Positions 44,697 to 54,838 of a stretch of 64,000 nucleotides of DNA are shown piece by piece. A model generated the notes under the pieces. That model searched no databases, was not told the DNA's origin, and saw nothing but the letters and a program-made list of their open reading frames with translations. The translations under genes were made by a program, and so were the position numbers. Positions within the stretch are counted from its first letter, which is position 1. Each line of letters opens with the position of its first letter. Origin of the DNA: Gaoshiqia sediminis (GTDB lineage: Bacteria > Bacteroidota > Bacteroidia > Bacteroidales > Prolixibacteraceae); the NCBI RefSeq assembly GCF_025907915.1, contig NZ_JAPAAF010000013.1, positions 39,344 through 103,343 of the forward strand, in the 5' to 3' direction.

Positions 44697-46162
44697 TTTT
44701 TTTCAGTTAACTGTTCTTCAACGATTTCGGCAACAATGTTGGCAGACGAGAGACACAACGGAATACCGCCGCCCGGATGAACGGTGCCTCCCACAAAATA
44801 AAGACCGGCGATATCGCTCCTGAAATTCGGGTGACGGTTGAAGGCTGAAAACGGACTATTGGAACTTGGCCCGTACATGGCTCCCTGAAACGAACCGGTA
44901 AGCTCCTCAATCGTTACAGGATCCAGGATTCTTTCAAATAGGATCTGATTTTCAATTTCTTGATTCAGTATCCGTTGCAGCTTTTTTAATATGTTTTGCC
45001 TTGTTCTTTGCCGAAGTTTCTCCCAATTTTGTCCCGCAGCCTCCGGTGCATTTACCATCACGAACCAGTTTCCCATATCAGCTGGTGCATCAGCCAGGTT
45101 TTCTTTACTACTGATAAAAACGTAAACGGTTGGATCGTTCGTGATGGTCTTCTGTTCGAACAGACACGAAAATTCGTGCCGGTAATCCTGGCTGAAAAAG
45201 ATATTGTGCAGCTCCAGTTCCGGAAAACGCTTTTTCATTCCCCAATAGAAAATGAGGGCCGAGGATGACCGTTCTGTACGCTCCATTTTCTTTAGCCGCC
45301 TGGAATCGGGTAACAACGTTCTGTAAAAATGATGAATGTCCACATCGCTGACAACCAGGTTGTAGCTGCGATTTTCACCCTTCACCCGCAGCCCGGAAAC
45401 ACTTTTCTTCCCTGCGATTACCGACTCCACCGGGGTGTGGTAGAAAAACCGGACGCCTAACCGATTGGCCTGAGCCAGCAGCGCTTCCACAATCTGGTAC
45501 ATGCCGCCAGCCGGGAAATAGGCCCCCAGGTTATGCTCCAGATGCGAAATCACACTCAGTGTGCCGGGGGTTTTGTAGGGGTTGGACCCATTGTACGTGG
45601 CGTACCGGTCGAACAGCTGAATGATCCGCGGATCGCCAAATGTCTTTTGGTTTAAGCCATGCAGGGTAGATAACGGTTTCAGCCGGAAAGCTTGAAGCGC
45701 ACGACCCAGGTTGGGCCAGGTAAATAGTTTGCGAAACCGGTGAATGGAATTGAAGATGAAGATGGGCGCCGTCAGCCGGTAAATTTGTGCCGCTTGCTTC
45801 AGGTAGCGCAGAACCCGTTTTGCCGGGACTTGTGTTTTTTGTTCCACTTCGGTTGCAAACTTTTCCACATCGGCAAATGCAGAAAGCCGGGTGCCGTCGT
45901 CAAAAAAATATTGGGTTACCACATCGAGTTTGCGATAACGAAAACGAAGGTCTTCGTCCAGCAGTTCGTCCAGCAGGTGCGGTAAGGTAAACAAGGAGGG
46001 GCCGGTATCAAAGCGAAAACCGTCCTGCCGAAACTCATTCAGCTTTCCTCCAGCTCTTGCGGATTGTTCAAATACCTCAACCTGGTATCCCAACCTGGCC
46101 AACCGGATGGCAGCAGCCAAGCCTCCTATTCCGGCTCCTATTATTCCTGCTTTTAGCTTCAT
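44693..46162 (-). CDS. crtD: CrtD-like 1-hydroxycarotenoid 3,4-desaturase
   Basis: A 489-residue flavoprotein of the CrtI family. N-terminal dinucleotide motif GIIGAGIGGLAAAIRLARLGYQV with a GGKLNEF loop; C-terminal FAD-binding YFVGGTVHPGGGIPLCL. Compared with the neighbouring CrtI it is a paralogue with different surface loops (GPSLFTLPHLLDELLD), and its place next to cruF points to 3',4'-desaturation of the 1'-hydroxylated end. It is the first gene of the minus-strand half of the cluster, 107 bp from crtI across a divergent promoter region. Confidence 0.8.
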   Translation of the reverse strand: MKLKAGIIGAGIGGLAAAIRLARLGYQVEVFEQSARAGGKLNEFRQDGFRFDTGPSLFTLPHLLDELLDEDLRFRYRKLDVVTQYFFDDGTRLSAFADVEKFATEVEQKTQVPAKRVLRYLKQAAQIYRLTAPIFIFNSIHRFRKLFTWPNLGRALQAFRLKPLSTLHGLNQKTFGDPRIIQLFDRYATYNGSNPYKTPGTLSVISHLEHNLGAYFPAGGMYQIVEALLAQANRLGVRFFYHTPVESVIAGKKSVSGLRVKGENRSYNLVVSDVDIHHFYRTLLPDSRRLKKMERTERSSSALIFYWGMKKRFPELELHNIFFSQDYRHEFSCLFEQKTITNDPTVYVFISSKENLADAPADMGNWFVMVNAPEAAGQNWEKLRQRTRQNILKKLQRILNQEIENQILFERILDPVTIEELTGSFQGAMYGPSSNSPFSAFNRHPNFRSDIAGLYFVGGTVHPGGGIPLCLSSANIVAEIVEEQLTEKK

Positions 46163-46269
46163 GGTTCCAGCAATTTCGTAAATTTATTTAGGCGGTGAAA
46201 AAAAATGATCATCTACTTAAAACATTTTCCGCCTTATTTGTTTAATGAACTAGCATATTTATTAAACAC
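46163..46269. promoter_or_regulatory. Divergent promoter region crtD / crtI
   Basis: This 107-bp AT-rich spacer separates the divergent crtD and crtI genes and must hold both promoters. No clean TAnnTTTG box or obvious operator was found. It is reported by position only. Confidence 0.5.
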
Positions 46270-47760
46270 ATGAAGAAAAAAGTCTTAATAATCGGCACCG
46301 GTTTGGCGGGTTTGTCAACTGCCCTGCGACTTTCAACCGATGGTTACGAGGTGGAAATGATCGAAAAATATCATCGCCCCGGTGGCCGTCTGAATCTACT
46401 CGAAAAGAACGGATTTAAATTCGACATGGCCCCTACTTTTTTCAGCATGAGTTACGAGTTTAAGGAATTGGCTGAGTATTGCCGCATGCCTATGCCATTT
46501 GAGTTTGTTGAGCTTGATCCGCTGTATGCTGTTCACTTTGAGGGTGATTCGCGAAGTTATTTGATCTATAAAAACCTAAAGAAGCTGGCCGCCGAGTTTC
46601 AATCGGTAGAACCAGATATGGAAAGGAAAGTGGCCCGTTTCCTGAAAGCCGCAGGCGAAATTTTTCACGACACTGAAAATATTGTTATCAAGCAGAATTT
46701 CGACAGTCTGTTTTCCTACCTGCTTCAGCTTACTCGTGTTCCGATTAAGCATGGCCCCAAAATGTTTTATTCGATGTGGCGCGAGATGGAGAAAAACTTC
46801 GACTCGTTTGAGGTGAAAGTAATTTTTTCGCTGGTTGGTTTCTTTTTGGGTGCCACGCCGTTTGACACACCGGCTGTTTATTCCATGCTGAATTACACCG
46901 AGCTGGTACACGACGGGTATCACAATGTAAAAGGCGGCATGTATAAGATTGTAGAGGGCATGGTGGCTGAACTCGATAAACGCGGCGTAAAAATGCACTT
47001 TGGCGTTGAGGTAGATCGTTTCGAGAAAAATCATTCGGGAATTTCAGCATTCGTGGATAAGACCGGAAAGCGCTGGGATGCAGATCTGTTTGTGGTAAAT
47101 GCCGATGCAGCTTCTTTTCGGGGGCAGGTGATGGGTCGTCCCAAGTTCTCTCCCGAAAAGCTTGACAGCAAAAAGTGGACGCTGGCCCCGCTGACCATCT
47201 ATCTGGGCTTGGATACCAAGGTCAAAAACATGTATCACCACAATTATTTCCTGCGCCGGAATTTTAAAGAGTATGCCCATAAAATATTCAAAAACAGCAT
47301 TAAGCTGGACAAGCCTTACTATTACGTCAACATCCAGTCGATGCACAATCCTGATTATGCCCCCGAAGGAAAAGAAAGCGTTTTCATTTTGTGTCCGGTG
47401 CCCGATTTGCGCTATAAAAGCGACTGGAGCGATGCCGAAGAGATTGCCGATGCCATTGTGAAAGATATGGGCGAACGTACAGGCTTCGATTTTGCGGCCC
47501 ACACAGAAACCCGCATCGTGTATCACCCCAAACATTGGGAAAGCATGTTTAACCTGTACCGCGGCAGTGGTCTCGGTCTGGCGCACGACCTGAACCAGGT
47601 TGGCGGATTTCGTCCGGCCAATAAAGATGAAGAATTTAATAACCTATACTACACCGGCGCTTCCACCATCCCGGGAACCGGATTGCCCATGACCGTTATC
47701 AGCTCACGATTAGTAACCGAACGAATACATAAAGACCATGGACATCTATCGAAAAAATAA
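46270..47760 (+). CDS. crtI: Phytoene desaturase CrtI
   Basis: A 496-residue FAD-dependent enzyme that converts phytoene to lycopene by four desaturations, peripheral to the inner membrane. N-terminal IIGTGLAGLSTALRLSTDGYEV with GGRLNLLEKNGFKFDMAPTFF is the CrtI dinucleotide region; the C-terminal FAD segment is YYTGASTIPGTGLPMTVISSR. It overlaps crtB by 23 bp, which indicates translational coupling. The other CrtI-type gene (44693-46162) is assigned to CrtD by context. Confidence 0.9.
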   Translation: MKKKVLIIGTGLAGLSTALRLSTDGYEVEMIEKYHRPGGRLNLLEKNGFKFDMAPTFFSMSYEFKELAEYCRMPMPFEFVELDPLYAVHFEGDSRSYLIYKNLKKLAAEFQSVEPDMERKVARFLKAAGEIFHDTENIVIKQNFDSLFSYLLQLTRVPIKHGPKMFYSMWREMEKNFDSFEVKVIFSLVGFFLGATPFDTPAVYSMLNYTELVHDGYHNVKGGMYKIVEGMVAELDKRGVKMHFGVEVDRFEKNHSGISAFVDKTGKRWDADLFVVNADAASFRGQVMGRPKFSPEKLDSKKWTLAPLTIYLGLDTKVKNMYHHNYFLRRNFKEYAHKIFKNSIKLDKPYYYVNIQSMHNPDYAPEGKESVFILCPVPDLRYKSDWSDAEEIADAIVKDMGERTGFDFAAHTETRIVYHPKHWESMFNLYRGSGLGLAHDLNQVGGFRPANKDEEFNNLYYTGASTIPGTGLPMTVISSRLVTERIHKDHGHLSKK

Positions 47761-48571
47761 CCTGGATTGCAGTCGGATCACGACTCAGAATTATAGCACG
47801 TCCTTTTCACTGGGCGTGCGGATGTTGAACCGGAAATATCGGTCGGGCATCTACAGTATCTATGGCTTTGTTCGCTATGCCGACGAAATTGTGGACACCT
47901 TTTTCGATCAGGACCAGCAGCTGATTTTTGACGAGTTCAAACAGGAGACCTTCAAAGCCATCGAACGGGGTTTCAGCATCAATCCCATTCTCGACAGCTT
48001 CCAGGATGCCGTGCGGCGATATGGTATCGACAGGGAATTGATTGACGCTTTTCTGCTGAGCATGGAGATGGATCTGAATCAAAAAAGCTATGATCCCGAA
48101 TTGCTTAAAAAGTATATTTACGGATCGGCTGAAGTGGTTGGGCTGATGTGCCTGAGTGTTTTCTATTTTGAAGAACCTGAAAAATACAGGCACCTGGTGG
48201 CGCCGGCCCGCAAACTGGGGGCTGCCTTCCAGAAGGTGAATTTCCTGCGCGATGCCCGAGATGATTTCGAATACAAAGGTCGCATTTATTTCCAGGACAT
48301 TGACTTCAATCATTTCGACCAGGCATCGAAACAAAAAATCGAACGCGAAATTGAACAGGATTTTAAAGAGGCTTTCCAGGGTATAAAAGCCCTCAAAAAG
48401 CAAGTGCGGTTTGGAGTTTACCTGGCGTATATATACTACCTGCGCCTGTTTAGGAAGATCAAGCGCGCACAGCCTTCTCATATATTAAAGCAACGTTACC
48501 GGGTTTCCAATCCCAAAAAGATGTATCTTTTGGCCAATGCATATTTTAGAAATGCTTTAAATATCTTTTAA
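47738..48571 (+). CDS. crtB: Phytoene synthase CrtB
   Basis: A 277-residue squalene/phytoene synthase-family enzyme that condenses two GGPP molecules. The first Asp-rich motif is ADEIVD at 48-53 and the second is NFLRDARDDF at 168-177, both complete. The N-terminal YSTSFSLGVRMLNRKYRSGIYSIYGFVRYADE is characteristic. It overlaps crtI by 23 bp, and crtYcd starts directly after its stop. Confidence 0.9.
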   Translation: MDIYRKNNLDCSRITTQNYSTSFSLGVRMLNRKYRSGIYSIYGFVRYADEIVDTFFDQDQQLIFDEFKQETFKAIERGFSINPILDSFQDAVRRYGIDRELIDAFLLSMEMDLNQKSYDPELLKKYIYGSAEVVGLMCLSVFYFEEPEKYRHLVAPARKLGAAFQKVNFLRDARDDFEYKGRIYFQDIDFNHFDQASKQKIEREIEQDFKEAFQGIKALKKQVRFGVYLAYIYYLRLFRKIKRAQPSHILKQRYRVSNPKKMYLLANAYFRNALNIF

Positions 48572-49261
48572 ATGGAATGCAAACAGTTGACCTATGCCGG
48601 CTTGTTGCTGGGCACGATTTTGATTCCCCTGGCACTGAGTTTCGATAAAAAGGTGCATTTTTTCACCCGGTGGAAATATATTTTCCCGGCTATCCTGATC
48701 CCGGCAGTCTTGTTTTTGCTTTGGGATGTGAAATTTACCGAAGCCAGCATCTGGAGTTTCAATCCGGATTATTTAATAGGCATTCATTTCCACGGTTTGC
48801 CATTGGAAGAATGGTTGTTTTTTATCGTCATCCCATACGCCAGCCTGTTTATTTACGAGGTGCTCAAAACGTATTTTCCGAAGATTGAGTTTCCAAACCT
48901 TTTTGTCGCGTTCAGCTTGGTTTTGATAATTGCTTTTGCGGTTTTAAGCCTGACGCATCGGGAGCAGTATTACACTTTTTTCAATTTTCTGTTTGCCGCT
49001 GTATATTTGGGCTACACTGTTTTTCGGAACCGCTTCAAACAACACCTGACCAAGTTTTACGCAACTTTTCTGATTTCGATGCTTCCCTTTTTGATCGTTA
49101 ACGGAGTTTTAACCGGTCTGCCTGTGGTTGAGTACCATCCCGACCATATCCTGAACATCCGCATTTTGACGATTCCCGTTGAGGATGCCGGATATTTTTT
49201 TCTGCTTTTGCTGATGAACACCACCATCTACGAAAACTTGAAGGAACAACGGTATTACTGA
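48572..49261 (+). CDS. crtYcd: Fused heterodimer-type lycopene cyclase CrtYcd
   Basis: A 229-residue membrane protein with two related halves of about 110 residues, each ending its conserved segment with a Pro-x-Glu motif: PLEEWLFF at 77-84 and IPVEDAGYFF at 201-210. These are the CrtYc and CrtYd active-site motifs in one chain. It cyclises an end of lycopene, and because the pathway also holds cruF/crtD (which need an open psi end) a monocyclic gamma-carotene product is likely. The start is the first base after the crtB stop. Confidence 0.85.
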   Translation: MECKQLTYAGLLLGTILIPLALSFDKKVHFFTRWKYIFPAILIPAVLFLLWDVKFTEASIWSFNPDYLIGIHFHGLPLEEWLFFIVIPYASLFIYEVLKTYFPKIEFPNLFVAFSLVLIIAFAVLSLTHREQYYTFFNFLFAAVYLGYTVFRNRFKQHLTKFYATFLISMLPFLIVNGVLTGLPVVEYHPDHILNIRILTIPVEDAGYFFLLLLMNTTIYENLKEQRYY

Positions 49262-49346
49262 AAGCAGGCTTTCGCCATAGCCTCCAGCAGGAGATGTCGA
49301 TTTTGAGAATTGGCGTTGGCGGCTTTTCGTTGTGTTGGATGAAAGT

Positions 49347-49380
49347 CCCTGATCCGGCGCTTGCCGGACAGGGTTTTCTT
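49347..49380 (+). terminator. Terminator of crtI-crtB-crtYcd
   Basis: CCCTG-A-TCCGGC (49347-49358) pairs with GCCGGA-CAGGG (49363-49373) around a GCTT loop with one bulge, and is followed by TTTTCTT. Confidence 0.8.
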
Positions 49381-49413
49381 ACTGGTCAATGATCTTTTTT
49401 TTAAAGGAATGCT

Positions 49414-49944
49414 TTATGCTGAAACAGCAATTTTTACCACTACTTTTTTTACCGGTTTCGATTCGCCAACCAGAATGGACGGACGGTGTACATCGGTAGG
49501 GAAGAACAGGAAAAAAGCTTCGGGTGTGGCCGTAAAATAATCGCCCTCATTTTCACCGTAAAAAATCAGGTCTTTGGTCTCGTTGTATTCTTCTGGATTG
49601 GCAACTTTTTCGAGTGGCAGGACGCCCATTTTTTCTTCACCCGAAATAACATATTGCAGGTCGATGTACTTTTTATGTGCCTCCCATTTGGCATTTTCGG
49701 GCAGCTTGGTTTGGTATTCCGAAACCATGGCAAAGGCTAAATCACCGGCCAGCGGGTATTTGCCAACTTCCAGGGCTGACAAATCTTGTTTTAGAAATTG
49801 AAATACCGATTTCCATACGTCTGGCCTGGCCTGGTATTGTTTGTGAAACTCTTTTACATCAACGGATTCGTGTGCTTTGACTGAAATTCCTTCGGCCCAT
49901 TCACCTTGGTTAAACCATTCTTTTTCGTTGCTCATATCTTTCAT
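49414..49944 (-). CDS. YhcH/YjgK/YiaL (DUF386) cupin-type protein
   Basis: A 176-residue cytoplasmic protein (start possibly at the Met of 49935). FWxxNQGEWAEG start, then the family core AHKKYIDLQYVISGEEKMGVLPL and YFTATPEAFFLFFPTDVHRPSI, which carries the metal-binding His/Glu residues of this double-stranded beta-helix fold. Members are linked to sugar (sialic acid, galactoside) metabolism, but the reaction is not established. It is convergent with crtYcd and unrelated to pigment genes. Confidence 0.85.
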   Translation of the reverse strand: MKDMSNEKEWFNQGEWAEGISVKAHESVDVKEFHKQYQARPDVWKSVFQFLKQDLSALEVGKYPLAGDLAFAMVSEYQTKLPENAKWEAHKKYIDLQYVISGEEKMGVLPLEKVANPEEYNETKDLIFYGENEGDYFTATPEAFFLFFPTDVHRPSILVGESKPVKKVVVKIAVSA

Positions 49945-50136
49945 TTTAGATGATTTGTGAGAAACAAAATTAAGGATAATTGCGCGAATTCACGGACAAG
50001 AACTCTGCTAACCGGTAAGCAAAAAGAGCCGAGGAAGAAAAAATGACTGTAAGGGGAGTGGAAACCGCGTGGCATTTCTTGATCTTGAAGATGCTAGTCG
50101 GGCTGAAGAACTGGGAGTAGGCAAACATGCAGGCAC

Positions 50137-50169
50137 AAAAAAATGCGGTATCTTTTTGAGATCCGCATT
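50137..50169 (-). terminator. Terminator of the secreted-protein gene
   Basis: On the minus strand AATGCGGATC (50169-50160) pairs with GATACCGCATT (50152-50142, one bulge) and is followed by a run of seven T. It lies 21 bp after the stop at 50191. Confidence 0.75.
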
Positions 50170-50190
50170 GGAAAAAGAAGTAGAAGTAAC

Positions 50191-50781
50191 TTACTTTACT
50201 TCTACTGTATAATCGAAAACGTCGTTTCCGGCAGCCAATACTACCTGGTAATTTCCATTTTTCAATTTAGAGAGGTTCAGGCCTTCATTTACAGAGAAAG
50301 AATTTTCCAATGCTTTGGTGTAAATGAGATTGCTCCCTTCGTAGATCATCAGGTTCACTTTTTCACCCGGGTAGTTCAGGTAAGCTACTCGCAGTACATC
50401 TTCGTTGTATGTGAAAACGGGATCAACCACATTTTTCAGTTTGCCAACGTTGATGGCTTTGTTTCCTACGCTGAATTCGCGTTCGCTTGCAGCTCCGTCA
50501 ATACTTACTACCAGTTTGTAGTCACCGGCTTCCATTTTCGAGAAATCGTAAACTTTGCGGTAATCTGTCAAGCTGCCCTCAGTTTCCTTGTAGTAAATCA
50601 TTTCACCGTTTGCATTTTCAATGCTGATTTCGAATTTGCTTTCGGCATTGTTCGAGATAGCTACTACAGCGCGGTCTGCTGTTAACGGAAGGATGTCGAC
50701 ACGGAGGTTTCCGGTGGCCATGGCCATGTTTGCCAGAATTGTTAAAGCAAACATCATTGTTAAAGTTCTAATTGTTTTCAT
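50191..50781 (-). CDS. Secreted two-domain beta-sandwich protein, unknown function
   Basis: A 196-residue exported protein: signal peptide at about 1-22 (LTILANMAMA before TG), then two repeats of similar design, each with a short beta-sandwich outline (SKFEISIENANGEMIYYKETEGS ... GDYKLVVS and VNLMIYEGSNLIYTKALENSFSVNEGLNLSKLKNGNYQVVLA). The second half resembles T9SS/PorSS-type C-terminal sorting domains in layout but is not the clear consensus. I do not recognise a family. It has its own promoter box and terminator, so it is monocistronic. Confidence 0.7.
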   Translation of the reverse strand: MKTIRTLTMMFALTILANMAMATGNLRVDILPLTADRAVVAISNNAESKFEISIENANGEMIYYKETEGSLTDYRKVYDFSKMEAGDYKLVVSIDGAASEREFSVGNKAINVGKLKNVVDPVFTYNEDVLRVAYLNYPGEKVNLMIYEGSNLIYTKALENSFSVNEGLNLSKLKNGNYQVVLAAGNDVFDYTVEVK

Positions 50782-50819
50782 AGTTTTGACTTATTAAAAG
50801 TTCAACATTAATTACACTA

Positions 50820-50827
50820 CAAATATA
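50820..50827 (-). promoter_or_regulatory. -7 box of the secreted-protein gene
   Basis: On the minus strand this reads TATATTTG (TAnnTTTG), 38 bp before the ATG at 50781. The upstream sequence is AT-rich, and a -33 TTTG at the ideal distance is not obvious. Confidence 0.5.
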
Positions 50828-51021
50828 AGATGCTTTAAAACATATGCTGTAAAACACACGTTAAGCCTAGGTTAATTTTGTGTTGTCCAACATATAGAAG
50901 AAAACTATTGCTATATAGAGTGGAAAATGGTCAGTGTTTTAGCGTGTTGTGGAAGTAGAGTTGATAGTTATCAAGAACTGTACCAACAAGAATATGTACA
51001 TGTTAAATTAATCTCAAATTA

Positions 51022-51711
51022 ATGGAAATACAAATCCTGCAATTATTGAATGGAGCACGCCAGGCCGAAGGGTTGACCGTGATTATTGATGTGTTCCGGG
51101 CATTTTCGGTGGCCTGTTATGCCTATCAGAATGGTGTCCGGCGGATTTATCCGGTGGGCGATATCGAACAGGCGTACCGCCTGAAAGAGGAAAATCCGGA
51201 CTTTATCCTGGTGGGCGAGCGCAACGAGAAAAAACCCGAAGGTTTCGACTTCGGTAACTCGCCTTCGCAATTGCTGACCGGCCGGCTCGATGGAAAAACG
51301 ATGGTGCACACCACCAGCTCCGGCACGCAGGGCATTGCCAATGCTACCCGCGCCGACGGGATCATTACCGGCAGCTTTGTAAACGCCGGCGCCATCATCC
51401 GGTATATTGAAAAGCAACAGCCCGAAAAGCTTTCGTTGGTGTGTATGGGGTATGCTTGTTCGTACCCAACGGATGAGGATACCTTTTTGGCTGAATACCT
51501 GAAGGCGAAGCTCGAAGGCCAACCGGTTGACTTTGAGGCAATGGTGGAAATACTCCGTGCCGGGGCAGGTGCCCGTTTCTTTGCTCCCGAAAAGCAAGAA
51601 TGGGCGCCGGCAGCCGATTTTGACTTGTGCCTAAGCCTGAACCGCTTTGATTTCGTCTTGAAAGTGGAACAGGAAGAGGGACGCAATTATTTAAGAAAAA
51701 TAGATTGTTGA
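51022..51711 (+). CDS. 2-phosphosulfolactate phosphatase family (ComB)
   Basis: A 229-residue cytoplasmic enzyme with the ComB features VIIDVFRAFSVACYAYQNGV near the start, FDFGNSPSQLL, HTTSSGTQGIANATRADGIITGSFVNAGA, and GYACSYPTDEDTFLAEYLKAKLEG. ComB removes phosphate from 2-phosphosulfolactate in sulfolactate/coenzyme M synthesis; in Bacteroidota its physiological role is not clear. It overlaps the frame upstream of the PatB gene and is probably co-transcribed with it. Confidence 0.8.
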   Translation: MEIQILQLLNGARQAEGLTVIIDVFRAFSVACYAYQNGVRRIYPVGDIEQAYRLKEENPDFILVGERNEKKPEGFDFGNSPSQLLTGRLDGKTMVHTTSSGTQGIANATRADGIITGSFVNAGAIIRYIEKQQPEKLSLVCMGYACSYPTDEDTFLAEYLKAKLEGQPVDFEAMVEILRAGAGARFFAPEKQEWAPAADFDLCLSLNRFDFVLKVEQEEGRNYLRKIDC

Positions 51712-51746
51712 AAGGTAAAAACTCAATTATTGGAGAAATAGACCAG

Positions 51747-52916
51747 ATGAAATATAATTTTGATGAGCAGGTTCCGAGGGAAGGAACCAACAGCTTGAAA
51801 TACGATGCCCGCCTGAATTTTTTCGGAAAGGAGGATGTGCTGCCGCTGTGGGTAGCCGACATGGACTTCAAAACCCCTGACTTTATTATTAATGCTATAA
51901 AAGAACGACTGAACCACGAAATTTTAGGTTATACCTTTCGCCCCGATTCTTATTACGAGGCGATTATTCACTGGATGAAAGAGCGCCATGGCTGGACGGT
52001 AGAAAAGGAGTGGATTTCTTTCTCCCCGGGAGTGGTTGCCGGTTTAACGCTGGCCATCGAAACCTTCTCCAATCCGGGCGACGAAGTGGTTGTGCAGCCG
52101 CCGGTTTATTTTCCGTTTTTCGACTCGGTAAAGTCAACCGGCAGACAATTGCTGGAGAATCCGCTGACGCTGGTGGATGGCCGTTATACGTTCGATTTGG
52201 ATGACCTGGAACGAAAGATCACTCCGAAAACCAAGCTGTTGCTCTTGTGCAACCCGCAAAACCCGGGTGGAATGGTCTGGACAAAGGGGGAACTGACTGC
52301 TTTGGCAAGCCTTTGCATGAAGCACAAGATCCTGATCATTTCGGATGAGATTCATTCCGACCTAATTTTTGAAGGGCACAAACATATTCCACTGCCCACG
52401 CTTTCAGATGAAATTGCCCAAAACTGTGTGGTCTGCATGGCGCCCAGCAAAACATTCAACGTGGCTGGACTGACTACCTCCTTTGTGATCATTCCCAATA
52501 AGCGGCATTTTGCCCGGTACGAACGTACGTTGAGGATTCCGCACCTGCATATGGGAAATATTTTTGGGACTGTCGCACTGGAGGCCGCCTATAAGCATGG
52601 GGCCGACTGGGTGGATCAGCTGGTTGTTTATTTGGAAGAAAATTACCGTTTTCTGGAAACTTGGCTGAAGGAGAATTTACCACAGGTAGTCCCGATGAAA
52701 CCGGAAGCCACCTACCTGGCATGGCTCGATTTTTCAGCCTTGGTGATGGCGGATGACGAGCTGAACAGCAAGCTGCTTGAAGCCGGTGTTGGCATGAACC
52801 GTGGTGTCCAGTTTGGCACAGGTGGTGCGGGCTACATGCGCATTAATTTGGGCTGCACCCGGGCCATGTTACAGCAGGCGCTGGAGCGGATGGTTGTGTT
52901 GAAAGAAGAAAAGTGA
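51747..52916 (+). CDS. MalY/PatB-type PLP C-S lyase / aminotransferase
   Basis: Called from the Met at 51747 (MKYNFDEQVPREGTNSLKYD), 389 residues; the longer frame from 51705 overlaps comB and is rejected. Fold type I PLP motifs: VWTKGELTALASLC upstream of SDEIHSDL (the D that contacts the PLP pyridine) and APSKTFNVAGL with the Schiff-base lysine in SKT. The class cleaves cystathionine or other C-S bonds, or transaminates. It starts 36 bp after the ComB stop. Whether it is a cystathionine beta-lyase here is not certain. Confidence 0.85.
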   Translation: MKYNFDEQVPREGTNSLKYDARLNFFGKEDVLPLWVADMDFKTPDFIINAIKERLNHEILGYTFRPDSYYEAIIHWMKERHGWTVEKEWISFSPGVVAGLTLAIETFSNPGDEVVVQPPVYFPFFDSVKSTGRQLLENPLTLVDGRYTFDLDDLERKITPKTKLLLLCNPQNPGGMVWTKGELTALASLCMKHKILIISDEIHSDLIFEGHKHIPLPTLSDEIAQNCVVCMAPSKTFNVAGLTTSFVIIPNKRHFARYERTLRIPHLHMGNIFGTVALEAAYKHGADWVDQLVVYLEENYRFLETWLKENLPQVVPMKPEATYLAWLDFSALVMADDELNSKLLEAGVGMNRGVQFGTGGAGYMRINLGCTRAMLQQALERMVVLKEEK

Positions 52917-52942
52917 TTGAAAAGACGGATGCTTTTTGGATA

Positions 52943-52966
52943 GGCCGGACCTAAGCAGGTTCGGCC
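52943..52966. terminator. Weak hairpin at the patB/atpC convergence
   Basis: GGCCGGACC (52943-52951) pairs with GGTTCGGCC (52958-52966) with one mismatch and overlaps the atpC stop. No long T run follows on either strand, so the terminator role is uncertain. Confidence 0.35.
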
Positions 52967-53202
52967 AGCACAATAATACGCTCGTTTTTTGACTCCACAA
53001 CGCCGCCGCCAATTTCAATATACAGCATGCGTTTGCTGCGTTCGATTACCCGGATACGCCCTTTATCAAGGGTGGAAATAATCGGTGCGTGTTTTTTCAG
53101 GATTTCAAAAAGGCCTTTGGTGCCGGGAAGTTGAACCGAGTCCACTTCGCCGGCATATAATTTTTTTTCGGGTGTAAGGATTTCAAGAAACATAGGCTGC
53201 AT
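52951..53202 (-). CDS. atpC: ATP synthase epsilon subunit
   Basis: An 83-residue protein containing only the N-terminal beta-sandwich of epsilon (FLEILTPEKKLYAGEVDSVQLPGTKGLFEIL, RMLYIEIGGGVVE). The C-terminal helical hairpin, absent here, is also missing in many Bacteroidota. It links the F1 rotor to the c-ring. It follows atpD with an 8-bp gap. The remaining ATP synthase genes are not in the window. Confidence 0.88.
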   Translation of the reverse strand: MQPMFLEILTPEKKLYAGEVDSVQLPGTKGLFEILKKHAPIISTLDKGRIRVIERSKRMLYIEIGGGVVESKNERIIVLAEPA

Positions 53203-53210
53203 TTTCCTGG

Positions 53211-54821
<1,611 letters not shown>

Positions 54822-54838
54822 TCAACAATTGCTGTTGG

